Part shown: positions 26,178 through 36,899 of the stretch, piece after piece
Layout of the letters: every line of letters starts with the position of its first letter
Numbering within the stretch: the first letter of the stretch is position 1
DNA from: an uncultured Eubacterium sp.
Lineage (GTDB): Bacteria; Bacillota; Clostridia; Lachnospirales; Lachnospiraceae
Reading direction: 5' to 3'
Assembly (NCBI GenBank): GCA_934322085.1
Contig: CAKRGF010000008.1
Location: forward strand, 1 to 64,000
Length of the DNA: 64,000 nt
Translations under genes and position numbers: made by a program
The notes under the pieces: model-generated
Told to the model about the DNA's origin: nothing
Database searches by the model: none
The model's input: the letters and a program-made list of their open reading frames with translations, nothing else

Positions 26178-26588
26178 TTATTTTTCAGCTAACTGCAATC
26201 GAATCAACGATTTTCGCAAAGCCAAATCTGCTCGTGCCATGTTAATATTTTCATCCGCACTTTTTAAGCGGCGCTCGGCTCTCGCCTTCGCCTCTGCCGC
26301 ACGATTGATGTCAATTTCTTCCGGCCACTCGCAGGACTGGGCAAGAATTGTAACTTTATCCGGTGTAATTTCCATAAAGCCTTCTAATACTGCTGCCTCT
26401 TTGAGCACGCCTCCCGGCTCGGTAATCGTCATTACACCCGGCGCAACAATCGTCGTAAGCGGAATGTGATCCGCATAGATTCCGATGTCACCTTCCGTCG
26501 TCGTAAGTTCCACCATCTCAGCATCTCCGGTATAGAAAATGCGCTCCGGCGAAATTACTTCAAGACGAAATGTTTTACGTTCTGCCAT
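26178..26588 (-). CDS. atpC: F1Fo ATP synthase epsilon subunit
   Basis: A 136-residue epsilon subunit of the F1 central stalk, which couples rotation and can inhibit ATP hydrolysis. The N-terminal beta-sandwich includes LEVISPERIFYTGDAEMVELTTTEGDIGIYADHIPLTTIV. The C-terminal helical hairpin has the usual alanine-rich EIDINRAAEAKARAERRL. Full length. Last gene of the operon, 33 nt after atpD, followed by a terminator. Confidence 0.97.
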   Translation of the reverse strand: MAERKTFRLEVISPERIFYTGDAEMVELTTTEGDIGIYADHIPLTTIVAPGVMTITEPGGVLKEAAVLEGFMEITPDKVTILAQSCEWPEEIDINRAAEAKARAERRLKSADENINMARADLALRKSLIRLQLAEK

Positions 26589-26621
26589 GTTGTAACCACT
26601 TCCTTTCCTATCCGCCCGAAA

Positions 26622-28037
<1,416 letters not shown>

Positions 28038-28044
28038 CTACCTC

Positions 28045-28932
28045 CTAACTTATCGCTGACGCACCAGCAACAATCTCTGTCAATTCCTGAGTAATTGCAG
28101 CCTGTCTTGCACGGTTATACTGCAATCCCAAGGTATCAATCATCTCCTCTGCGTTACTTGTTGCAGAATCCATCGCCTGCATACGCGCACCATTTTCACT
28201 GGCCACTGCTTCCACAAGTGCACCAAAGATTAGGCTGTTTACATACAAAGGAATGATATAACCCAGAGTTTCTTCCTCCTCCGGCTCATAATTCATCTGT
28301 GCCACAGCACCCTTATCCTTCTCATCCTCTTCCTGTACATTTTCCTTGATATCATCCTCTGCAAATGGAAGAATTTTAATCAAAGTAGGGATTTGTGTCA
28401 CGGTATTTTTAAATACCGTATACGCTAAATACACTTCATCAATATCACCATTTTCCAACGCACCAATCACGGTCTTGCCAATGCTTACCGCATCTCCAAA
28501 CAACGGATTGTTAATCACCTCTGAAAAATCACCCTGGCAGGTATACCCCTGTCTCACAAGGCTTTCCAAGCCTTTTCTTCCAACCGGAAAAATAATCGTA
28601 TTTTCTCGGTCAAAATCACCTTTGGTAACTAACTTGACAAGATTGGAATTGTAACCGCCTGCCAGTCCACGGTTTGACGAAATCACAATCACACCTTTTT
28701 TGCATGGTTCATCCGGATTTTTCTCTCGTTTTCCGGGATATCTCACGGTGCCGGATTTGGCAAGCATACCCGAAACCGTCTCATACATTTTGTTAAAATA
28801 AGGCTGTGTTTCTTCTGCTCTTCCCTTCGCTTTTTGAAGTTTTACAGTCGAAACCAGTTTCATTGCCTTTGTAATCTGAGAAGTGCTTTGTATACTTTCT
28901 TTTCTTCTTTTGATGTCCCTCATTGAGGCCAT
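28045..28932 (-). CDS. atpG: F1Fo ATP synthase gamma subunit
   Basis: A 295-residue rotor shaft. The N-terminal helix MASMRDIKRRKESIQSTSQITKAMKLVS and the C-terminal helix ending ARQAAITQELTEIVAGASAI are both conserved and form the coiled coil. A charged insert (about residues 195-215, DIKENVQEEDEKDKGAV) is acidic and variable between species. It sits between atpA and atpD in standard order. Confidence 0.97.
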   Translation of the reverse strand: MASMRDIKRRKESIQSTSQITKAMKLVSTVKLQKAKGRAEETQPYFNKMYETVSGMLAKSGTVRYPGKREKNPDEPCKKGVIVISSNRGLAGGYNSNLVKLVTKGDFDRENTIIFPVGRKGLESLVRQGYTCQGDFSEVINNPLFGDAVSIGKTVIGALENGDIDEVYLAYTVFKNTVTQIPTLIKILPFAEDDIKENVQEEDEKDKGAVAQMNYEPEEEETLGYIIPLYVNSLIFGALVEAVASENGARMQAMDSATSNAEEMIDTLGLQYNRARQAAITQELTEIVAGASAIS

Positions 28933-28949
28933 AGCATCACACCTCTCTT

Positions 28950-30464
28950 TTATTTCTCATGAATAAAATTGCGTTTATATTCCTCAATCGCCTGAATCAA
29001 TTTCTTCTCTGTCTCTTCACTGATTTGTTTCTCATCGCGGATGGCAGCCGGTACTTCCGGATACTTTTCATCCACAAAACGGAACAAACCTTTTTCAAAC
29101 GCAAGGACATCTTCTACCGCAATATCCAAAAGATACTGTTTTGTCGCTGCATAAATGATAATAACCTGATACCATACCGGCAGCGGCGCATACTGATCCT
29201 GCTTTAAAATTTCACGGATTCTTTCACCCTGGTCTAACTGGCGTTTTGTGTCAGCATCCAAATCGGAGCCAAACTGGGAAAATGCAGCCAGCTCGCGGTA
29301 CTGTGCAAGCTCGATACGAATCGGTCCCGCAATCTTTTTCATCGCCTTAATCTGTGCCGAACCACCAACTCGGGATACGGACAGACCCGGATTTACCGCC
29401 GGACGGAAACCGGAGTTAAACATCTCTGTCTCCAGATAAATCTGACCATCTGTAATCGAAATTACATTAGTCGGAATGTATGCCGATACGTCACCTGCCT
29501 GCGTCTCAATAATCGGCAGTGCCGTCAAAGAACCGCCGCCTAATTTATCTGACAATTTTGCTGCACGCTCCAAAAGACGGGAATGCAGATAAAAGACATC
29601 GCCAGGGAAAGCCTCACGTCCCGGTGGTCTGCGAAGAAGCAGGGAAAGGGTACGATAAGCAGCCGCATGTTTGGTCAAATCATCATAAACGATAAGAACA
29701 TCCTTGCCGCTCTCCATCCACTCTTCACCAATCGCACATCCTGCATATGGCGCAATATACTGAAGTGGTGCTAACTCACTTGCGGTCGCTGCTACAACCG
29801 TTGTATAATCCATCGCACCACTCTCTTCGAGTGTCTTTACAATATTCGCAACCGTTGATGCTTTCTGTCCGATTGCTACATAAATACAAAGTACATCCTG
29901 GTCTTTCTGGTTAATGATGGTATCAATCGCAATTGCCGTTTTACCGGTCTGGCGGTCACCGATAATCAACTCACGCTGACCTCTTCCGATTGGAACCATG
30001 GAGTCAATCGCCTTAATACCTGTCTGCAGCGGTGTATCTACCGATTTACGGGAAATAACACCTGATGCCACACGCTCAATCGGACGAATCTTATCCGTAT
30101 TTACCGGACCTTTACCATCAATTGGCTGTCCGAGCGCATTCACAACGCGGCCTAACATTGCGTCGCCAACCGGCACTGTTGCCACACGTCCTGTCGTCTT
30201 AACCATGTCACCTTCGTTAATGTTTGCCGAATCACCAAGTAAAACCGCACCAACATTATCTTCCTCTAAGTTCATGACCATTCCGTACACTTCATGTGGG
30301 AACTCTAACAGCTCGCCCTGCATTGCCTTCTCCAGTCCATGAATACGGGCAATTCCATCGGCAACCTGAATTACCGTTCCTACATTGGCAACTTCAAACT
30401 CCGTACTATATTTTTTTATTTCTTCTTTAATGACTGAACTAATTTCTTCCGGTCTTAAATTCAT
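28950..30464 (-). CDS. atpA: F1Fo ATP synthase alpha subunit
   Basis: A 504-residue non-catalytic nucleotide-binding subunit. Walker A is [31 protein letters not shown] and the catalytic-site Arg region [19 protein letters not shown] are intact. Complete. It lies 35 nt downstream of atpH. Confidence 0.99.
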   Translation of the reverse strand: MNLRPEEISSVIKEEIKKYSTEFEVANVGTVIQVADGIARIHGLEKAMQGELLEFPHEVYGMVMNLEEDNVGAVLLGDSANINEGDMVKTTGRVATVPVGDAMLGRVVNALGQPIDGKGPVNTDKIRPIERVASGVISRKSVDTPLQTGIKAIDSMVPIGRGQRELIIGDRQTGKTAIAIDTIINQKDQDVLCIYVAIGQKASTVANIVKTLEESGAMDYTTVVAATASELAPLQYIAPYAGCAIGEEWMESGKDVLIVYDDLTKHAAAYRTLSLLLRRPPGREAFPGDVFYLHSRLLERAAKLSDKLGGGSLTALPIIETQAGDVSAYIPTNVISITDGQIYLETEMFNSGFRPAVNPGLSVSRVGGSAQIKAMKKIAGPIRIELAQYRELAAFSQFGSDLDADTKRQLDQGERIREILKQDQYAPLPVWYQVIIIYAATKQYLLDIAVEDVLAFEKGLFRFVDEKYPEVPAAIRDEKQISEETEKKLIQAIEEYKRNFIHEK

Positions 30465-30499
30465 GTTTCCAACACACCTTCTTTCTGAAAGCCGCCCGT

Positions 30500-31051
30500 C
30501 TAATTTGACAGCCTTACTTTACTCAAATCTCTTGTCATCGCATCCAGTTTTGCACGGATACTGTTGTCAAGAACTTGGTTGCCAATACGAATCACAATGC
30601 CGCCAAGCAGACTTTTATCAATTTCGTAGTCCACCGACAAAGTTTCGTACTCGCTCACCTCAAGAAGTTTTTGTTCAATTTTCTTTTTTTGTTCCTCCGA
30701 TAGTGGCATCGGCGTCTGAATCTGAACTTTTCCTATCTTTTTGTATGCCATGGCACATTCATTAAAATATGCTAACACAGGGATTAGTTCTCCGATTCTT
30801 CCTTTTTTTACAAGAACATGCAAAAGCCCCATCATATCCTGGGACAGTTCCTTTTGAAAAACCTCCTGCAGCACATCCATCTTTTTTTCCATCGTCATTT
30901 CAGGATGTTCCAAAATCGCCATAAAATCCGGATTTTCCGAAAGCACCTGCTTCATCGCACGCGTTTCGTCCCAGAGTTCATCCACACGATTTTCTTCTAC
31001 CGCAAGAGAAAACAAAGCATCGCCGTACACTTTTGAAACTAACTTTGCCAT
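30500..31051 (-). CDS. atpH: F1Fo ATP synthase delta subunit
   Basis: A 183-residue peripheral-stalk subunit joining b to the top of F1. It begins [19 protein letters not shown], typical of the family, and has the conserved C-terminal [28 protein letters not shown]. The start overlaps the atpF end by 13 nt, indicating translational coupling. Confidence 0.96.
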   Translation of the reverse strand: MAKLVSKVYGDALFSLAVEENRVDELWDETRAMKQVLSENPDFMAILEHPEMTMEKKMDVLQEVFQKELSQDMMGLLHVLVKKGRIGELIPVLAYFNECAMAYKKIGKVQIQTPMPLSEEQKKKIEQKLLEVSEYETLSVDYEIDKSLLGGIVIRIGNQVLDNSIRAKLDAMTRDLSKVRLSN

Positions 31052-31557
31052 GTCGAATCCCCCATTTCATTGCATGTCTCTTCAATCAGCTTGGCCTGTG
31101 CCTCTTCACTGATGGATTCTGACACCAGTTTGCCAGCCATCATAGAAGCCACCTGAACCATTTCCTGTTTCATTTCATCACGGACTTTATCCTTTTCAAG
31201 TGCCACTTCTTTCTCTGCACGTGCCAGAATACGATGTGCTTCATCGCCGGCCTCATTTACAATTTCACCCGCACGCTCTTTTGCTTTTTGGCGAGCCTGT
31301 GAAATCAATTCTGTGGATTCATCATCCACCTTTGCCAGTTTGTCATCATACTCTTTCTTCATGGCAAGTGCCTCATCTTTGGCGGATGCCGCCTCTGAAA
31401 GCTGGCTCTCAATATAATCCTTTCTCTTTTGAATCAGCTTGCGAGCCGGATTAAACAAAAGATACGATAAAAGGATAAACAATGCCAGCATGGCAACTAA
31501 CGTAATGCATGTATCAAATAACGTCTGCGGGTCAAGTCCAAATATTCTTGGATCCAA
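31039..31557 (-). CDS. atpF: F1Fo ATP synthase b subunit
   Basis: A 172-residue peripheral stalk. One N-terminal membrane helix (LFDTCITLVAMLALFILLSYLLF) is followed by a long charged coiled coil rich in Ala, Glu and Lys, reaching the delta subunit. Normal length. Overlaps atpH by 13 nt. Confidence 0.95.
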   Translation of the reverse strand: MDPRIFGLDPQTLFDTCITLVAMLALFILLSYLLFNPARKLIQKRKDYIESQLSEAASAKDEALAMKKEYDDKLAKVDDESTELISQARQKAKERAGEIVNEAGDEAHRILARAEKEVALEKDKVRDEMKQEMVQVASMMAGKLVSESISEEAQAKLIEETCNEMGDSTWQS

Positions 31558-31597
31558 TTACAGTCCCTCCTTTCTTACAATTTTCGGATGGATTGCA

Positions 31598-31864
<267 letters not shown>

Positions 31865-31892
31865 TCACTTTCTGCGCTTATGCGCGATAAAA

Positions 31893-32597
31893 TTAATCAT
31901 CCAAATCTGCGGCATTCGCAATGAATACCATTGTCAGCATAGCGAATACATACGCTTGCAATGCGCCGGCAAATACATCCAGATAAGCGTGTAGTGCAGC
32001 CGGCCAGACCCACAAAAGGAACTTAGGAAGAAGTCCGTAGATCAACGCCATCATCATGGTTCCCGATAAAATATTGGCAAACAGACGAAGTGACAGAGAT
32101 ACCGGTGTGGCAAATTCACTAATTACATTAATCGGGAAAAATAAAAAAATCGGTTCAAACAAACCTTTGAGTTTTCCCCACTTCTGCCATTTGATTCCCT
32201 GATACTGAATCATCACAAAAGTGATTAACGCCAGTGGAAGTGTCGTACCATAATCCGCAGTCGGTGGTCTGAGTCCAAAAAGCCCGGACAAATTACATGT
32301 CACAAGGAACATGAAAATCACACCAATATAATTTTTGAACTTTGGTGCCAGCGTCTTTCCCATGTTGCTCTTAACCAGATTGTCAAGGGTTTCCACTAAA
32401 AGCTCGATGACATTTAAAAATCCGGTCGGTGCCTTCGTCGGGTCTGCTTTTTTGATTTTACGATTTGCTGCAATCGCAAAAATAATCAGAGCCGCCATAA
32501 CGATAGCCAGACATATATGGGTCGTCGTGATGTACACCGTCACGCCGCCAATATGAATCGGCAGATGCCCATATACATAAAAATCTACTCCATCCAC
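31893..32597 (-). CDS. atpB: F1Fo ATP synthase a subunit
   Basis: A 234-residue membrane stator carrying the ion half-channels. The essential Arg lies in SLSLRLFANILSGTMM. The region YLDVFAGALQAYVFAMLTMVFIANA forms the C-terminal helix. The short N-terminus and overall length fit clostridial AtpB. Preceded by the atpI-like gene. Confidence 0.97.
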   Translation of the reverse strand: MDGVDFYVYGHLPIHIGGVTVYITTTHICLAIVMAALIIFAIAANRKIKKADPTKAPTGFLNVIELLVETLDNLVKSNMGKTLAPKFKNYIGVIFMFLVTCNLSGLFGLRPPTADYGTTLPLALITFVMIQYQGIKWQKWGKLKGLFEPIFLFFPINVISEFATPVSLSLRLFANILSGTMMMALIYGLLPKFLLWVWPAALHAYLDVFAGALQAYVFAMLTMVFIANAADLDD

Positions 32598-32614
32598 GCT
32601 CTCACTCTCCTTTC

Positions 32615-33010
32615 CTATAATGATTTCTTTTTACGAAGTCTTATTTTTTCCATCCATGGAACCATAAGTGCTGCTGCCTTTCTTGCAAGCAGCCCCGCCA
32701 AAACGGTATATGGCATAACCCATTTTGAAAGAAAAAAACTTCCTACAAGCACTCCGATTTCAATGGCGCTCCGTACAAGTCCCATCGCTCTGGAGTGACT
32801 TACTGCCTTTTTTTCCGGAAGGTCTAACTCAATGTCAATGCTCCGGTATAAATGAACCATAAGTCCACTCGCCGTGATACTGCCAGCGATTTCTCCCAAA
32901 GCATACGGTAACGGCTCCGGCACAAAAAAGATACCGCCAAGAATTACCACAATGGCAAGAATCCATATGCCGATTATGACTTCCCATAAACTAATCTTCG
33001 CCGTCTCCAT
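32615..33010 (-). CDS. ATP synthase subunit I-like membrane protein
   Basis: A 131-residue protein with about four hydrophobic helices (VIIGIWILAIVVILGGIFFV; EIAGSITASGLMVHLY; GVLVGSFFLSKWVMPYTVLAGLL). The position directly before atpB is that of AtpI, a membrane protein assisting c-ring assembly in several species. Similarity in sequence is weak, so the assignment rests mainly on position and topology. The start overlaps the end of atpZ by 20 nt and has an AGGAAGG site. Confidence 0.75.
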   Translation of the reverse strand: METAKISLWEVIIGIWILAIVVILGGIFFVPEPLPYALGEIAGSITASGLMVHLYRSIDIELDLPEKKAVSHSRAMGLVRSAIEIGVLVGSFFLSKWVMPYTVLAGLLARKAAALMVPWMEKIRLRKKKSL

Positions 33011-33272
33011 CTTTTTTTCCTTCCTGTGTTTCCTTTTTTTTACTGCCCGGGTGATACTGTCCGGTCAATACAAGCATACTGCGAAGCGATGCCAAAATCC
33101 CGATAAACATCATGATTACCATAAAACATTTGGTGCCAAAAAGCTTGTCTAAGCCATAGCCAATCAATAGGCTGACACTCATGCAGACCATCATCGATAA
33201 TCCAATCTGCATAATCATCGATAAGGCATGTATGATTTCTCTCCGGTTTTTCGCTTCGTCACGTTTTCTCAT
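32991..33272 (-). CDS. AtpZ/AtpI-family membrane protein
   Basis: A 93-residue two-helix protein: MRKRDEAKNRREIIHALSMI, then IGLSMMVCMSVSLLIGYGLDKLF and FMVIMMFIGILASLRSML. The GYGLDKLFGT loop between the helices is typical of AtpZ. These proteins help F1Fo assembly and may take part in ion transport. Start at 33272 is chosen because its ATG overlaps the proC stop as ATGA; an ATG 24 nt upstream lies inside proC. Confidence 0.82.
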   Translation of the reverse strand: MRKRDEAKNRREIIHALSMIMQIGLSMMVCMSVSLLIGYGLDKLFGTKCFMVIMMFIGILASLRSMLVLTGQYHPGSKKKETQEGKKDGDGED

Positions 33273-34060
33273 AATTCTCTCGCCTTCTTCACGCATGCCA
33301 TCTGTCCCTCTATGACAGCACTGCGCAGTCCCTTTTCCTCTAAGACACGAACTGCCTCAATCGTCGTTCCCGCCGGTGAGCAGACCATATCTTTTAATTC
33401 ACCCGGATGTTTTCCGGTCTCAAGCACCATCTTAGCACTTCCGTACACCGTCTGTGCCGCCAGTTCATAAGCCATAGCACGCGGCATACCATCTGCTACA
33501 GCCGCATCCGCCATCGCCTCAATAAACATAAATACATAAGCCGGCGAACTGCCACTGACACCAATCACGGTATCAATCATATTTTCAGAAACTTCTGCAA
33601 CTACACCAAAACTTTCAAATATAGTAATTGCCGTTTCTCTCTCTTCTTTTGAAACCGATGGATGAAAACACATCCCGGTTGCTCCCGCTAACACAAGTGC
33701 CGGAGTATTTGGCATCGTGCGTACTATTTTCATAGTCTTTCCAAATAACTTCTCGATATTCGCTATCGTCTGGCCTGCCGCAATCGAAATGACTAACGCA
33801 TCCTTTTTACAAACCGGTGCAATCTCCGGAATCACATCTGCAAACTGATACGGTTTTATCGCAAGTACCAGCACATCTGCTTTTTCTGCCACTTCTTTGT
33901 TATCTGTTGTTGTCTGCACGCCAAGTTCTTCGTGCAGTGCATCTAACGCCTCTTTCGTGCGTCTCGATACAATAATCTCATCTGCTTTGTACAAGCCCTT
34001 TGCCAAAATCCCTTTCAGCATCGCCTGTGCCATATTTCCACATCCGACAAAACCTAACAC
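33269..34060 (-). CDS. proC: Pyrroline-5-carboxylate reductase
   Basis: A 263-residue NAD(P)H-dependent enzyme catalysing the last step of proline synthesis. The N-terminal dinucleotide loop is LGFVGCGNMAQAML. KIVRTMPNTPALVLAGATGMC and the C-terminal GSSPAYVFMFIEAMADAAVADGM with CSPAGTTIEAV are diagnostic. Complete. It is linked to atpZ by an ATGA overlap, placing a biosynthetic gene inside the energy operon. Confidence 0.97.
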   Translation of the reverse strand: MLGFVGCGNMAQAMLKGILAKGLYKADEIIVSRRTKEALDALHEELGVQTTTDNKEVAEKADVLVLAIKPYQFADVIPEIAPVCKKDALVISIAAGQTIANIEKLFGKTMKIVRTMPNTPALVLAGATGMCFHPSVSKEERETAITIFESFGVVAEVSENMIDTVIGVSGSSPAYVFMFIEAMADAAVADGMPRAMAYELAAQTVYGSAKMVLETGKHPGELKDMVCSPAGTTIEAVRVLEEKGLRSAVIEGQMACVKKAREL

Positions 34061-34073
34061 GTTATTTCACTCC

Positions 34074-34502
34074 TTATTCTTCAATCATATCAACCCGGCG
34101 TTTATGTCTTTCCACGCCGGAAAATTCTGTGTCTAAAAAGATATCTACAATTTTTTCTGCAAGTCCCGGTCCCACAACTCTCGCACCGAAAGCTAAAATA
34201 TTGGCATCGTTATGCAGTCTGGTCGCCTCTGCGCTGAAACAGTCACTGCAAACGGCTGCACGAATCCCCGGTACTTTGTTCGCTGCAATCGAGATACCGA
34301 TGCCGGTCCCGCAAATCAAAATTCCTTTGTCACATTCCCCATCGACAATGGCATGTGCTACCTTTTTTCCATACACCGGATAATCTACAGGGTCAGGACT
34401 GTAACTTCCGTAATCTTTGTAGGAAAGTCCGCGCTCCTCTAAGTGGCGCATTATCACCTGTTTCAATTCATATCCTGCCTGGTCGCTGCCTAATGCTATC
34501 AT
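34074..34502 (-). CDS. rpiB: Ribose-5-phosphate isomerase B
   Basis: A 142-residue RpiB/LacAB-family isomerase interconverting ribose 5-phosphate and ribulose 5-phosphate. Seen: IALGSDQAGYELK at the N-terminus, YGKKVAHAIVDGECDKGILICGTGIGISIAANKVPGIRAA, which holds the catalytic Cys in CGTG, and LAFGARVVG. It follows the YwlE-like gene, the same order as ywlE-ywlF in Bacillus subtilis. Confidence 0.96.
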   Translation of the reverse strand: MIALGSDQAGYELKQVIMRHLEERGLSYKDYGSYSPDPVDYPVYGKKVAHAIVDGECDKGILICGTGIGISIAANKVPGIRAAVCSDCFSAEATRLHNDANILAFGARVVGPGLAEKIVDIFLDTEFSGVERHKRRVDMIEE

Positions 34503-34524
34503 ATTGTAACACCCTCCTCATATT

Positions 34525-34989
34525 TTAGTTCCACTGTAATTTTTTCTTCACCCGGTACAATAAATCTTTGAGTTCTAAGTAACATTCCTCATATGCCTCG
34601 TCCCCGCTTCCATATGGGTCCGGCACATCCGGGTCAAATTCTTTTCCATCTTCTTCCTGTACAAATTCACGAAGCGTGTAAACATGTTCTGTCACGCCAT
34701 AATCTTCGAGAACTTTGACTTTTTCGGTAAAATTCATCGTGAGCACAAGCGTTGTCTCATCAACCTGCTCTGCATGAAATTCTTCCGATACCTGCTCCTC
34801 GCAGGGAACCCCATGATTCATAAGCAGTTCCGTCACCCGCTGGTCTCTCGGTTCCGCAAAAAGCACAACCAGTCCACGTGACATAATCTGCTTCGATTTA
34901 TCCATCAAAATACTTTTCATAATCCACTCTGCCATTGGACCAAGAAGGACATTTTCCTTCGATACAAAAATAATTTTTGTGTAATCCAT
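34525..34989 (-). CDS. Low-MW phosphatase homologue (YwlE position) lacking catalytic Cys and Arg
   Basis: A 154-residue protein, starting at the ATG at 34989 behind GGAGGAGG; an upstream GTG would overlap that site. It lies between sua5 and rpiB, where Bacillus subtilis has the protein-arginine phosphatase YwlE. Fold markers remain: the strand IIFVS, AEWIMKSIL, SRGL and the DPD..DPYG loop near the C-terminus. The active-site P-loop, normally Cys-x5-Arg-Ser/Thr, reads SKENVLLGP, so the nucleophile is Ser10 and the Arg is Leu16. Phosphatase activity by the known mechanism is not expected. A binding or regulatory role is inference. Confidence 0.78.
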   Translation of the reverse strand: MDYTKIIFVSKENVLLGPMAEWIMKSILMDKSKQIMSRGLVVLFAEPRDQRVTELLMNHGVPCEEQVSEEFHAEQVDETTLVLTMNFTEKVKVLEDYGVTEHVYTLREFVQEEDGKEFDPDVPDPYGSGDEAYEECYLELKDLLYRVKKKLQWN

Positions 34990-35006
34990 CCGTATGCCTC
35001 CTCCAA

Positions 35007-36059
35007 TCACTTATCCGAAAGATACTCAATCTTTTGTCCTGCTGCCTTCAATAAACGGTTCATAATTGCCTCGCTTCGGTCATCATCTGCAAAACTCTCA
35101 GAAAAAATAACCGATACCCCCATATGGTCAAATTCGCGTAATGCACGGTATAACCCCTGTTCTATCGTGTGTTCATTCCGCGATCCCGCTGACACAACTT
35201 GTCCATGTGTATAACAGGATAACGTCTCATCCGCAGCAAGAATCCCCACATTTTCTTCTGGATATTCTGCAGCAAGTTCTTCAATCCGGCGGATAACAGC
35301 TTCCTTTTCTCCCTGAATCACCGTCATCGACGCCTTCGGTGCATAATGTCTGTACTTCATGCCTGGTGCTTTCGGCTTTACCGATGGGTCTAATCCGGAT
35401 AAACCGGCATCCATCTGTACTGTGCCAATCACCTTAGCAATCATATCTTTTGTAATATGTCCCGGACGCAGAATCGTCGGCGTCTCTTCTGTGACGTCAA
35501 TAATCGTCGATTCCACGCCGATTCCAACCGGACCGCCATCAATAATCATATCAATGCGTCCCCACAAATCTTCTTTTACATGTTCTGCCGTCGTCGGGCT
35601 TGGTCTGCCTGACGTATTCGCACTCGGTGCCGCCACCGGCACGCCGGCACTTTCAATCAACTGTCTAGCCCCCTCATGTGAAGGCATCCGAACAGCAACC
35701 GTATCAAGTCCACCGGTTGTCTCATAAGGCACATCTTTTGTCTTTTCAAAAATCAGTGTCATCGGTCCCGGCCAAAATGCATCCATAAGTTTCTCTGCTG
35801 TTTCCGGTATCCGTGCAGCAATTGCATCAAGTTCTTCTCTCTTACTGATATGAAGAATCAGTGGATTATCACTCGGACGCCCTTTTGCCTCATATATTTT
35901 TTTAGCCGCTTGCGGGTTAAATCCATCCCCGCCAAGTCCATACACAGTCTCCGTCGGGAAGGCAACCAGCCCGCCCTGCCGTAAAATCTGTGCGGCATGA
36001 TTTAATTCTCCTTTGTCATACCCTGTTACCGCATCGAAGCAAATCCATTCTGTATCCAT
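35007..36059 (-). CDS. L-threonylcarbamoyladenylate synthase (Sua5 type)
   Basis: A 350-residue long-form TsaC/Sua5 enzyme making threonylcarbamoyl-AMP from Thr, bicarbonate and ATP for t6A37 tRNA modification. The N-terminal YrdC domain has GGLVAFPTETVYGLGGDGF, KGRPSDNPLILHIS and SANTSGRPSPTTAEHV. A linker (PKAPGMKYRHYAPKA) leads to the C-terminal Sua5 domain (about residues 240-345). First gene of the long operon leading to atpC, with a promoter at 36106-36134. The equivalent Bacillus gene is ywlC. Confidence 0.95.
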   Translation of the reverse strand: MDTEWICFDAVTGYDKGELNHAAQILRQGGLVAFPTETVYGLGGDGFNPQAAKKIYEAKGRPSDNPLILHISKREELDAIAARIPETAEKLMDAFWPGPMTLIFEKTKDVPYETTGGLDTVAVRMPSHEGARQLIESAGVPVAAPSANTSGRPSPTTAEHVKEDLWGRIDMIIDGGPVGIGVESTIIDVTEETPTILRPGHITKDMIAKVIGTVQMDAGLSGLDPSVKPKAPGMKYRHYAPKASMTVIQGEKEAVIRRIEELAAEYPEENVGILAADETLSCYTHGQVVSAGSRNEHTIEQGLYRALREFDHMGVSVIFSESFADDDRSEAIMNRLLKAAGQKIEYLSDK

Positions 36060-36105
36060 ATACGATTCCTTCTATCTCGCTTTTTCTCAAATACTCATAT
36101 GAATT

Positions 36106-36134
36106 ATCATACCATATTCTGCCTATTTATACAA
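36106..36134 (-). promoter_or_regulatory. Probable promoter of the sua5-rpiB-proC-atp operon
   Basis: Minus strand: TTGTAT (36134-36129), 17 nt, TATGAT (36111-36106). The -35 box lies within the last codons of the upstream amidase gene. All genes from here to 26178 are on the same strand with small gaps or overlaps. Confidence 0.6.
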
Positions 36135-36842
36135 GAAATTTTCAATGCCCTCTGCAATCCCTTCGACCATCTTTTTTTGATATTTTTCGTCATTTAACAA
36201 CCTCTCTTCGTCAGGATTTGACAAAAAACCGCACTCTACGATAACAATCGGGCAGCTCACCTTCCGAAGCATATAATAACTGTCATTCGCTTTTTCCACG
36301 CGGTGATTTTCTTTGTCCGCTTTTTCTTTGATAGACTGCTGTAAAATGCCGGCAAGACGTTTGCCCTTTTCGGAACTTTTATGATAAAAAACCTGTGCCC
36401 CTTTCGTGGATGCAGAAAAACTGTTCTGATGAATACTCACAACCAAATCCGGTTTCTTTTCTTCAATCAGCGCCACACGATTCTGCATATCCGCCCGCTT
36501 TTTTGAGGACTCATCACCGCGGCAGAGTGCCTCATCACTCACTCTTGTCATATAAACCGTATAACCGCTTGCCGCCAGTTTTTGATTTAATTTCTCACTG
36601 ATAGCAAGATTTACATCCTTTTCTAACGTCTGATTTACTCCCACTTTTCCAGGGTCAAAACCACCGTGTCCGGGGTCAATCACAATCGTCGCCTTCGTTC
36701 CTTTTGCAGTCTGGTTAAGCGTCTTGTAAAATGGTTTTTCAAACGGTGACACAAACTTGTACCACGCACTCAAAAAAGCAGCCACGGCAAAAAAGATTAC
36801 CATAGCTGCTTTCTTTGTTTGTTCTATTTTTTCCTTCGACAT
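36123..36842 (-). CDS. N-acetylmuramoyl-L-alanine amidase, CwlD-like
   Basis: A 239-residue membrane-anchored Amidase_3 enzyme cutting the amide between MurNAc and the stem peptide. Start at 36842 has GGGAG 6 nt upstream; earlier in-frame ATGs lack sites. One N-terminal helix (AAMVIFFAVAAFLSAWY) comes first. Zinc ligands lie in IDPGHGGFDPG (His), the Glu of LEKDVNLAIS and the His of VVSIHQNSF; the catalytic Glu is in VIVECGFLSNPDEE. Length and plan fit CwlD, which makes muramic-delta-lactam in spore cortex; another cell-wall amidase role is possible. Confidence 0.88.
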   Translation of the reverse strand: MSKEKIEQTKKAAMVIFFAVAAFLSAWYKFVSPFEKPFYKTLNQTAKGTKATIVIDPGHGGFDPGKVGVNQTLEKDVNLAISEKLNQKLAASGYTVYMTRVSDEALCRGDESSKKRADMQNRVALIEEKKPDLVVSIHQNSFSASTKGAQVFYHKSSEKGKRLAGILQQSIKEKADKENHRVEKANDSYYMLRKVSCPIVIVECGFLSNPDEERLLNDEKYQKKMVEGIAEGIENFLYK

Positions 36843-36899
36843 AACGGACTCCCGCATCCTTTTTGGTACTATTGTATGTCTTTTTCCTGTCAAATAGTC

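Noticed and set aside
25739..26245. Open reading frames of 66-101 codons on both strands across the symporter-atpC gap
   Set aside because: They run through the palindromic element and its terminators, have no ribosome-binding site of note and no protein-like composition; they are by-products of the repeat.
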